NCBI RefSeq assembly: GCF_002741105.1
Contig: NZ_NIQU01000004.1
Coordinates: 294,408 to 358,407 of the forward strand
Direction: 5' to 3'
Length of the DNA: 64,000 nucleotides
Source: Pseudomonas sediminis
GTDB taxonomy: Bacteria; Pseudomonadota; Gammaproteobacteria; Pseudomonadales; Pseudomonadaceae
The position numbers and the translations under genes were made by a program. Of the stretch, positions 55,623 through 64,000 are shown piece by piece; position 1 is the first letter of the stretch, and every line of letters starts with the position of its first letter. Below the pieces are notes generated by a model. It searched no databases. It had not been told where the DNA came from and was given only the letters and a program-made list of their open reading frames with translations.

Positions 55623-57194
55623 ATGCGCCTACCTGACCGACAGACCCTGCTGCCGTTTCTCCGCTGGTTGCCTGGCACCAGCCGCAAGACCCTCGGCAAT
55701 GACCTGCTGGTGGGCCTGACCGGCGCCATCCTGGCCCTGCCGCAGTCGCTGGCCTACGCGCTGATCGCCGGATTGCCGGCCGAATACGGCCTGTACGCGG
55801 CCATCGTGCCTGTGATCATCGCCTGCCTGTGGGGCTCGTCCTGGCACCTGATCTGCGGGCCGACCGCAGCCATCTCCATCGTCCTGTTCACCAGCGTCAG
55901 CCCCATGGCGCGCATCGGCAGCGACGAATTCATCGCCCTGATCCTGCTGCTGACCTTTCTCGCCGGGCTGTTCCAGTGGCTGCTCGGCCTGCTGCGCTTT
56001 GGCGCGCTGGTGAACTTCGTCTCGCAGTCAGTGGTGCTCGGTTTTACCCTCGGCGCGGCCCTGGTGATTGCCATCGGGCAGATGCCCAATCTGCTCGGCG
56101 TCGAAGTCGCCAGCCAACCCACGGCGCTGACCAGCCTGCTGCAGATCGGCCAGCACCTGCCGCAGGCGCACTGGCCCAGCGTGGCACTGGCGGCCTTCAC
56201 CCTGCTGCTCAGCGTGGCCGTGCGCAAGTTCTGGCCAAAAGCGCCTGCACTGCTGATAGGCCTGGTCTGTGGCAGCCTGCTGGCCTGGTTGCTGCCCGCG
56301 CGCGTCACCGCTGACATCGCCCTGGTGGCGCCGTTCGAAGGTGGCCTGCCGCCTTTGACCCTGCTGAGCTTCGACCTCGACGACGTGTTGCGCCTGCTAC
56401 CGGCAGCGGTAGCCTGCGGCATGCTCGGGCTGGTCACCAGCCTGTCCATCGCCCGCGCGCTCGCGGTGAAATCGCACCAGTTCCTGGATGCCAACCAGGA
56501 AGTGCGCGCCCAGGGGCTGTCGAACATGCTCGGGCCGTGGTTTTCCGCGTCGCTGTCGGCCGGCTCCTTCACCCGCTCGGCGCTGAACCTGCAGGCCGGC
56601 GCACGCACGCCGCTAGCTGGGGTGTTCTCGGCGCTGCTGGTGGCGCTGTTCGCGGTGTTCGGTACGGCACTGCTGACGCATATCCCGTTGCCGGTGATGG
56701 CCGCCGGTATCCTGCTGATCTGCTGGGGCCTGGTGGATCTGCCGGCGATTCGGGCGCTGCGCAAGGTCAGTCGCGCCGAGTTCGTGGTGATGCTGCTGAC
56801 CTTCGTCGCCACCCTGGTGCTGGAGCTGCAGACGGCGATCTACGCCGGCGTGCTGGCCTCACTGTTCTTCTACCTCAAGCGCACCTCGCAGCCGCGCGTA
56901 CGCCTGTGGCACGACGGCGACGACGAGGTGCTGCGCATCGACGGCTCGATCTTCTTCGGCGCCTGCCAGTACATCCAGCAATTGCTGCAGCGCAGCCGCG
57001 GACAGCGCCTGGTAATCGACGCGCGGCACATCAACTTCATCGACTACGCAGGCGTGGAGATGCTGCACCAGGAGGCGCGCCGCCTGCAGGCGCTAAAACG
57101 CAGCCTGGTGCTGCGTCAGGCACGGCCGCAGGTGGTGGAAGAAATCCTCAAACTGGAAGGCGCCGAGCGCTGCCCGGTGTTGTTCGAGGATTGA
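55623..57194 (+). CDS. SulP-family anion transporter of the choline-sulfate locus
   Basis: A 523-residue SulP protein. Membrane core (about 25-410) begins NDLLVGLTGAILALPQSLAYALIAGLP and includes LICGPTAAISIVLF. The C-terminal STAS domain (about 430-523) includes VIDARHINFIDYAGVEMLHQE. Next to betC it probably moves sulfate released from choline sulfate, or choline sulfate itself; this is inference. It is 58 bp after the binding protein; the gap holds a short GGGTGG/CCACCC inverted repeat. Confidence 0.9.
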   Translation: MRLPDRQTLLPFLRWLPGTSRKTLGNDLLVGLTGAILALPQSLAYALIAGLPAEYGLYAAIVPVIIACLWGSSWHLICGPTAAISIVLFTSVSPMARIGSDEFIALILLLTFLAGLFQWLLGLLRFGALVNFVSQSVVLGFTLGAALVIAIGQMPNLLGVEVASQPTALTSLLQIGQHLPQAHWPSVALAAFTLLLSVAVRKFWPKAPALLIGLVCGSLLAWLLPARVTADIALVAPFEGGLPPLTLLSFDLDDVLRLLPAAVACGMLGLVTSLSIARALAVKSHQFLDANQEVRAQGLSNMLGPWFSASLSAGSFTRSALNLQAGARTPLAGVFSALLVALFAVFGTALLTHIPLPVMAAGILLICWGLVDLPAIRALRKVSRAEFVVMLLTFVATLVLELQTAIYAGVLASLFFYLKRTSQPRVRLWHDGDDEVLRIDGSIFFGACQYIQQLLQRSRGQRLVIDARHINFIDYAGVEMLHQEARRLQALKRSLVLRQARPQVVEEILKLEGAERCPVLFED

Positions 57195-57245
57195 GTGACC
57201 GGCGCCACAGCCGTAGGGTGGCGCTCATCACGAGCGATGGAAGAC

Positions 57246-58067
57246 TCAGCCGGCCAGTTGGCGACGCAGCTCGGCCAGCACCGGCGCAGTGTCCGGGCGT
57301 ACGCCGCGCCACAACTCGAATGCCTCGGCGGCCTGCTCGACCAGCATGCCCAGGCCATCCAGGCAGCGCACCGCGCCCTGCTCGGCGGCCCAACGGTTGA
57401 AGGCGGTCGGTTCCTTGGCGTACATCATGTCGTAGCAGAGGGTATGACCGGACTGGATCAGGCTCGGCGCAATCGGCGGCAACTCACCACCGAGACTGGC
57501 GGAAGTGCCGTTGACGATCAGGTCCACCGGCGCATCGATCCAGTCGAAGCCAGCGGCGACCAGCGGGCCGAGATCAGCGAATTCACGCACCAGTTGCTCG
57601 GCCTTGGCCACGGTACGGTTGGCGATCACCAGCACCGCCGGCTTCTGCGCCAGGAAGGGCTCGAGCACGCCACGCACAGCGCCCCCGGCACCGAGCAGCA
57701 ACACGCGCTTGCCCGCCAGGCTGAAGCTAGCGTTGTCCTGCAGGTCGCGGGTCAGGCCGGCACCATCGGTGTTGTCACCCAGCAGGCGACCGTCCTCGAG
57801 TTTCTTCAGCGTGTTCACCGCACCGGCGCGGCGCGCACGCTCGGTGAGTGCGTCGCAGAGGCGGAAAGCCTCCTCCTTGAACGGCACGGTGACGTTGCCG
57901 CCCAGACCGTCGGCGAAGAAGGCGCGGGCATTGCCAGTGAAATCGTCCAGCGGAGCCAGGCGTGCCTGGTAGTCGAGCACCTGGCCAGTCTGCTCGGCGA
58001 ACAGGCGGTGGATCAGCGGTGATTTGCTGTGGCCGATGGGGTTGCCGAAGACGCAGTAGCGGTCCAT
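57246..58067 (-). CDS. aroE: Shikimate dehydrogenase
   Basis: A 273-residue AroE that reduces 3-dehydroshikimate with [18 protein letters not shown] (7-19), [11 protein letters not shown] (with the catalytic Lys) and [14 protein letters not shown] (nucleotide-binding loop near 127) are clear. It forms the end of the conserved hemF-aroE block. Confidence 0.97.
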   Translation of the reverse strand: MDRYCVFGNPIGHSKSPLIHRLFAEQTGQVLDYQARLAPLDDFTGNARAFFADGLGGNVTVPFKEEAFRLCDALTERARRAGAVNTLKKLEDGRLLGDNTDGAGLTRDLQDNASFSLAGKRVLLLGAGGAVRGVLEPFLAQKPAVLVIANRTVAKAEQLVREFADLGPLVAAGFDWIDAPVDLIVNGTSASLGGELPPIAPSLIQSGHTLCYDMMYAKEPTAFNRWAAEQGAVRCLDGLGMLVEQAAEAFELWRGVRPDTAPVLAELRRQLAG

Positions 58068-58082
58068 GGAAAATCCTGTTTG

Positions 58083-58145
58083 TGTAGGAGCCAGCTTGCT
58101 GGCGATTCGCTCTGAGGCCAGATCGCCCGCAAGCGGGCTGCTACG
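58083..58145. repeat. REP-like inverted pair
   Basis: GTAGGAGCCAGCTTGCTGGC at the left and a related CGCCCGCAAGCGGGC unit in opposite orientation at the right. This matches the common Pseudomonas REP type. Confidence 0.7.
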
Positions 58146-58162
58146 GGGAAATGGCGCCAGTT

Positions 58163-58222
58163 CGTAGCCCGGATGAAATCCGGGAGCGGTCGATAAGTGC
58201 CCCGGATTGCATCCGGGCTACG
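58163..58222. repeat. Second REP-like inverted pair
   Basis: CGTAGCCCGGATGAAATCCG at the left is mirrored by CGGATTGCATCCGGGCTACG at the right. A different family from the repeat 20 bp upstream. Together they fill the hemF-aroE gap. Confidence 0.75.
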
Positions 58223-58231
58223 CGAAAAAGC

Positions 58232-60264
<2,033 letters not shown>

Positions 60265-60270
60265 AAACAG

Positions 60271-60327
60271 TCGCGGCTAAACCCCCTCCCACAGCTGCCA
60301 CAATCGTGGGAGGGGCTTTAGCCGCGA
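60271..60327. repeat. REP-like palindrome between qor and tsaC
   Basis: Long imperfect palindrome: TCGCGGCTAAA at the left, TTTAGCCGCGA at the right, with matching CCCTCCCAC/GTGGGAGG inner parts. It may also end both convergent transcripts. Confidence 0.75.
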
Positions 60328-60338
60328 GCATTGGCCAG

Positions 60339-60896
60339 TCAGGACGGGCGAATCACATCGCCCGTGCGCAGGTCACGAATCAGGCTGGGGTTCTTGCGCC
60401 CGCCCAGAGCGCCGCCGAGCACCTTGTCCAGCTCACCGGGGAAGTACTGCTCGACGCGCAGGCGCGAACGCGCCGAAGGGCGCCCAGCCGGGTTGGCCGA
60501 GGTAGAAATCAGCGGCCCGGTGTAGCGGCACAACGCACCTACCAACGGATGATCACTGACGCGCAGGGCAACGCTGTCGTGCTCGCCCGTGACCCACTCG
60601 GGTAGACGATTCTGATGCGGCACCAGCCAAGTATTCGGCCCTGGCCAGCTGCCGGCCAGGCGCTCCTGCCAGACCTCGGGCAGATCATCGAGAAGAAAGT
60701 CGAACTGTTCGATGTCATCGGCAACCAGAATCAGCCCCTTGCGCATCGGCCGCTCCTTGAGCGCCAAAAGACGATACACCGCCTCTTCGTTCCAAGGATC
60801 GCAGCCCAGGCCCCAGACTGCCTCGGTCGGGTAGGCGATCACGCCGCCCTCACGTACCACTCGCGCCGTTTGCTGTATCTGCCAGTTGCTGGCCAT
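60339..60896 (-). CDS. tsaC: Threonylcarbamoyl-AMP synthase (TsaC/YrdC)
   Basis: A 185-residue YrdC-domain protein that makes threonylcarbamoyl-AMP for tRNA t6A modification. The start [18 protein letters not shown] (about 17-34) and the [12 protein letters not shown] and STSANPAG motifs are diagnostic. It is in the usual place beside dprA. Confidence 0.96.
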   Translation of the reverse strand: MASNWQIQQTARVVREGGVIAYPTEAVWGLGCDPWNEEAVYRLLALKERPMRKGLILVADDIEQFDFLLDDLPEVWQERLAGSWPGPNTWLVPHQNRLPEWVTGEHDSVALRVSDHPLVGALCRYTGPLISTSANPAGRPSARSRLRVEQYFPGELDKVLGGALGGRKNPSLIRDLRTGDVIRPS

Positions 60897-60972
60897 CGCC
60901 TGTCTCCCGCTGAATCAATGGGCGGCAGTCTATCCAAGCCAATCGCGACCTGCCACGGGCCTTAACAGACTG

Positions 60973-62088
60973 TTAACGACTGCGCGCCATCCAACGGCCA
61001 GACTCGTTGCACACCAGGCCATCGAGCTCTAGCTCGGTCAAGGCTCCCAGCACCTCAGCCAGCGGCCAACCGCTGGCCTGCATAAGCGCCTCGGTGCTGT
61101 GCGGCGCGGCATGCAGCAAGGCCAGCAATGGATGCTCGATGTCAGCGAGCGGCGCCGATGTGGGCTGAACGGCTGGCGCCTGCCAGCCACGCAGGGCTTC
61201 GAGGATATGCTCGATGCTTTCCACCAGGGTGGCGCCATCACGAATCAGCTGATGGCAGCCACGCGCGCCAGGGTGATGGATCGATCCGGGGATGGCATAG
61301 ACCTCACGCCCCTGTTCGGCAGCCAGGCGTGCGGTGATCAGCGAACCACTGGACGGGCTGGCCTCGACCACCAGCACACCCAATGAAAGACCGCTGATGA
61401 TCCTGTTGCGCCGCGGGAAGTTGCTCGCCTGCGGCGGACAGTCCAGCGGCAGCTCGGAGACCAGCGCACCGCCTTGCTCGCTGATCTGCGCCGCCAGCCT
61501 CACATGCCGTCGTGGATACAGACACTGCAAACCGGTGCCCAGCACGGCCACCGTTTTGCCGCCGCTTTCCAGCGCCCCCTGATGTGCAGCACCATCGATC
61601 CCCAAGGCCAGACCACTGGTGATGACGAAACCGCCGCCCGCCAGGCTACGGGCAAAAGCACGCGCGTTATCAAGCCCGGGCTGCGAGGCCCGCCGACTGC
61701 CGACCATGGCCAGTTGCGGCGCCTCCAGCACGCCCGGCTCGCCCGCTACGAACAACAGCGGCGGCGCATCCGCCAACTCGCCGAGCAGAGCCGGGTAGCC
61801 TGGATCGTCCCACATCAGCACATGTTGACCAGGCTCATCCAGCCATTGCAGGGCGGCAGCCGCTCGCTCGCGAATGTCCGCATCACGCCGTGGCTCGGCG
61901 CACGCCGCCGGCAACCCTAACGCGCGCCAGGCGCTGGCCGGCGCACTGAGCGCAGCCGAGGCGCTGTCGAAAGCACTCAGGAGCTTGCGAAAACGCCGCG
62001 GTCCCAGTTCCGGCAACAGATGCAGACGCAAGCGGGCTTCGAGTTCGGCAGGAGAGATAGCGGGGGAAAGCGAGGAGGATGCAGGCAT
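60973..62088 (-). CDS. dprA: DNA-processing protein DprA (Smf)
   Basis: A 371-residue DprA that loads RecA on incoming single-stranded DNA. The Rossmann-like domain includes MVGSRRASQPGLDNA near 130, TSGLALGIDGAAHQGAL, NFPRRNRIISGLS and SSGSLITARLA. A C-terminal winged helix follows (about 300-371). ATG 62088 (MPASSSLSPAI) is chosen; the longer frame is unlikely. Confidence 0.95.
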   Translation of the reverse strand: MPASSSLSPAISPAELEARLRLHLLPELGPRRFRKLLSAFDSASAALSAPASAWRALGLPAACAEPRRDADIRERAAAALQWLDEPGQHVLMWDDPGYPALLGELADAPPLLFVAGEPGVLEAPQLAMVGSRRASQPGLDNARAFARSLAGGGFVITSGLALGIDGAAHQGALESGGKTVAVLGTGLQCLYPRRHVRLAAQISEQGGALVSELPLDCPPQASNFPRRNRIISGLSLGVLVVEASPSSGSLITARLAAEQGREVYAIPGSIHHPGARGCHQLIRDGATLVESIEHILEALRGWQAPAVQPTSAPLADIEHPLLALLHAAPHSTEALMQASGWPLAEVLGALTELELDGLVCNESGRWMARSR

Positions 62089-62138
62089 GGCGATTCGTCC
62101 CTGAGCAGTTGCACCGCCATCCTGGCGGCCTGAAAGCA

Positions 62139-62162
62139 CGAGCCCCGCTAGTGCGGGGCTCG
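62139..62162 (-). terminator. Stem-loop between tsaP and dprA
   Basis: A 10-bp perfect stem (CGAGCCCCGC and complement), 4-nt loop. The T run after it is weak (CTTTC), so it may only partly end tsaP transcripts. Confidence 0.6.
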
Positions 62163-62169
62163 TTGGGCA

Positions 62170-63207
62170 TTACGGGTTGCGGACCTTGTCCATCACCGCC
62201 AGCTGGCGGCTGGCCTGCAGTACCAGGCCATAGCTGAGCTTGTCATAGGTGCGGAACACCATCAGCAGGCCGGAACGCTCGTCCGGGATTTTCACGCTCT
62301 CTCCGGTAACACGGTCACGTACGGTCTCGCCGGTCTTGTAGACCGCCAGCACGTTTCCGATCTCCAGGCCGTCGCGTATCCCCTTGTTCAGGGTGACAAC
62401 ATCGAACTGACCAATCTGACTGACGCCACGCGGTACATCGAGAATCAAACCATCGATGTCGGTGATCGGCTCGCTAGGCATGAAGGTGGAGTTGATCGCA
62501 CGCTCCTCGGTGGGGAACAGGCGATCTCCCAGGCGTACTTCCTGAGTCGAGCGCTTGAGCAGCAGCGTACCCACATCCCCTTCTTCTGCGACGATCTCAC
62601 CGGTGCCGACGTCATCGGCGTTGATGCCAAGGAATTCCTTGGTTTCCGGATCCAAGTAGGTCTTGCCTTGGCGGAAGATGCCGTAGATCGGCTGCTCTTC
62701 GTCGAACTGGCCGCGGGCGTAAACGCGATCACCAGCGCCGCTGACCACGCGCTCGGCGTTGCCGGCGACGACATAAGGCTTGCCGTTGAATTCTTCCGGA
62801 GTGTCGACGATACGGTTGCTCAGCAGGAAGCTGTTGATCGCCTCCAGCGGGATGGTCGGGATCGCTTCGGCCATCGGCGTGCTACGTACTTGCGGCGACA
62901 GTTTGATGGTGCCGCGGGACTCGCCGCGGTTGAGCATCAGGCGCGGCTGACCGTCCACGTAGACCAGATTGAGGGTATCGCCGGGATAGATCAGGTGCGG
63001 GTTCGCCACCTGCGGGTTGGCGTGCCAGATCTCCGGCCATTTCCACGGCTGGCGCAGGAACTTGCCGGAAATGTCCCAGAGGGTATCGCCCTTGACCACT
63101 GTGTAGCGGTCCGGGTGACCGTCCTTGAGTTGCACTTCGGCCTGAGCCAAGCTGGTCAGGGCCAGTCCGCCCGCTGCAAAGAGCAGGGCGAGTAGTGATT
63201 TCCTCAT
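62170..63207 (-). CDS. tsaP: LysM-domain protein, TsaP-like type IV pilus secretin-associated
   Basis: A 345-residue periplasmic protein. Signal peptide (about 1-22) is followed by a LysM domain (about 33-85: RYTVVKGDTLWDISGKFL and IYPGDTLNLVYV). A longer region with FlgT-like strands runs to the end. The same gene between def and dprA in P. aeruginosa is a TsaP homologue, proposed to tie the pilus secretin to peptidoglycan. ATG 63207 is used; an upstream frame adds a non-signal leader. Confidence 0.85.
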   Translation of the reverse strand: MRKSLLALLFAAGGLALTSLAQAEVQLKDGHPDRYTVVKGDTLWDISGKFLRQPWKWPEIWHANPQVANPHLIYPGDTLNLVYVDGQPRLMLNRGESRGTIKLSPQVRSTPMAEAIPTIPLEAINSFLLSNRIVDTPEEFNGKPYVVAGNAERVVSGAGDRVYARGQFDEEQPIYGIFRQGKTYLDPETKEFLGINADDVGTGEIVAEEGDVGTLLLKRSTQEVRLGDRLFPTEERAINSTFMPSEPITDIDGLILDVPRGVSQIGQFDVVTLNKGIRDGLEIGNVLAVYKTGETVRDRVTGESVKIPDERSGLLMVFRTYDKLSYGLVLQASRQLAVMDKVRNP

Positions 63208-63360
63208 ACGGTGAATCCCTTTATTATGTGCCTTCACGTGAAGCGCCCTAGCGCCGCGTGCCAAACCCGCTGAATACGCGGCGTGAAGCCGTTTTTCAAT
63301 GCTGTTCATCATCTTAGCAGCGGATTTTGACTTTATTCCACAAGTGCATCACAAACGCAT

Positions 63361-63867
63361 ATGGCGATCCTGAATATCCTCGAATTTCCTGATCCACGCC
63401 TGCGTACCATCGCCAAACCGGTGGACGTCGTGGATGACTCCATCCGTCAACTGGTCGACGACATGTTCGAGACCATGTATGACGCACCCGGTATCGGCCT
63501 GGCGGCGACGCAGGTCAACGTGCACAAGCGCGTGGTGGTCATGGACCTGTCCGAGGACAAGTCCGAACCGCGGGTGTTCATCAACCCCGAGTTCGAGTCG
63601 CTGACCGATGAAATGGACCAGTACCAGGAAGGCTGCCTGTCGGTGCCCGGCTTCTACGAGAACGTCGACCGCCCACAGAAGGTCAAGATCAAGGCGCTGG
63701 ATCGCGATGGCCAGCCCTACGAGCTGATCGCCGAAGGCTTACTTGCCGTGTGCATCCAGCACGAGTGCGATCACCTCAACGGCAAGCTGTTCGTCGATTA
63801 CCTGTCCAACCTCAAGCGCGACCGCATCAAGAAGAAACTGGAAAAACAGCATCGCCAGCGCGCCTGA
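63361..63867 (+). CDS. def: Peptide deformylase
   Basis: A 168-residue metal enzyme that removes the formyl group of nascent proteins. The three motifs are GIGLAATQV (44-52), EGCLSVP (90-96, Cys92) and HECDH (134-138). It is divergent from tsaP and followed by fmt. Start ATG 63361 is clear. Confidence 0.98.
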   Translation: MAILNILEFPDPRLRTIAKPVDVVDDSIRQLVDDMFETMYDAPGIGLAATQVNVHKRVVVMDLSEDKSEPRVFINPEFESLTDEMDQYQEGCLSVPGFYENVDRPQKVKIKALDRDGQPYELIAEGLLAVCIQHECDHLNGKLFVDYLSNLKRDRIKKKLEKQHRQRA

Positions 63868-63879
63868 CGCCCCATCCTG

Positions 63880-63908
63880 AAGGCTTGCTACGGCAAGCCT
63901 TTTCTTTT
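63880..63908 (+). terminator. Terminator-like hairpin between def and fmt
   Basis: AAGGCTTGC, 4-nt loop, GCAAGCCTT, then a T-rich run. It lies within a normally co-transcribed pair, so partial read-through is likely. Confidence 0.75.
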
Positions 63909-63919
63909 AGCGAGCCTCC

Positions 63920-64000
63920 ATGCCTGACTCATTGCGTATCGTCTTTGCCGGCACCCCGGAATTCGCCGCCGAACACCTCAAGGCCCTGCTGGCCAGCCCG
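63920..64000 (+). CDS. fmt: Methionyl-tRNA formyltransferase (5' end only)
   Basis: The first 27 codons, MPDSLRIVFAGTPEFAAEHL and on, are the usual Fmt start with the FAGTPEFA motif. The rest of the gene lies beyond the window. It formylates initiator Met-tRNA; def removes the group later. Confidence 0.93.
   Translation, partial: MPDSLRIVFAGTPEFAAEHLKALLASP

Overview
The window is a high-GC gamma-proteobacterial chromosome segment and reads as Pseudomonas. The evidence is the divergent trpI/trpBA pair, the block fmt-def-tsaP-dprA-tsaC-qor-hemF-aroE, a choline-sulfatase locus with its LysR regulator, and REP-like palindromes. In well-studied pseudomonads this gene block lies close to oriC. 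The gene style suggests the P. mendocina/P. oleovorans branch, but that is a guess.

Region 1 (1-26,317, all minus strand) is a complete type VI secretion operon of the HSI-II/H2 type. In transcription order it holds tssA-B-C-E, a cargo insert (PAAR protein, an unrecognised 303-aa protein, a four-helix membrane protein and a lipoprotein), tssF-G-H, a sigma-54 activator (sfa), a DUF805 membrane protein, a 44-aa lipoprotein, fha, tssJ-K-L-M, a PP2C phosphatase, a Ser/Thr kinase, vgrG, and the start of an M23-like cargo effector cut by the window edge. No hcp is present. The cargo insert is visibly AT-richer than its surroundings and ends at a duplicated copy of the first codons of tssF. Two tandem dyads lie upstream of tssA.

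Region 2 (26,752-35,028) holds metabolic and envelope genes: hexose-6-phosphate mutarotase, a TakP-like TRAP transporter split into divergent dctQM and dctP, an acyl-CoA thioesterase, a small-membrane-protein/Ivy group behind a near-consensus sigma-54 promoter, an SpmA-SpmB-like protein, a lipoprotein and dodecin.

Region 3 (35,152-39,142) is an iron-regulated cell-surface signalling unit: a TonB receptor with a signalling domain, FecR and FecI, with a perfect-palindrome Fur-like site upstream of fecI. Region 4 (39,176-42,263) is trpI and trpBA. Region 5 (42,378-51,938) holds a DUF945 protein, a SulP transporter, a YbaL-type antiporter, an SDR, dkgB with its YafC-like regulator, and pbpG.

Region 6 (52,052-57,194) is a choline-sulfate utilisation locus: LysR regulator, betC, a stand-alone choline/betaine-binding protein and a SulP transporter. 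Region 7 (57,246-64,000) is the conserved housekeeping block from aroE to the first codons of fmt, with REP-like repeats between genes.

The most novel signal is the cargo module inside the T6SS operon (19,299-22,267). Its probable effector and membrane partner match no family I can name.
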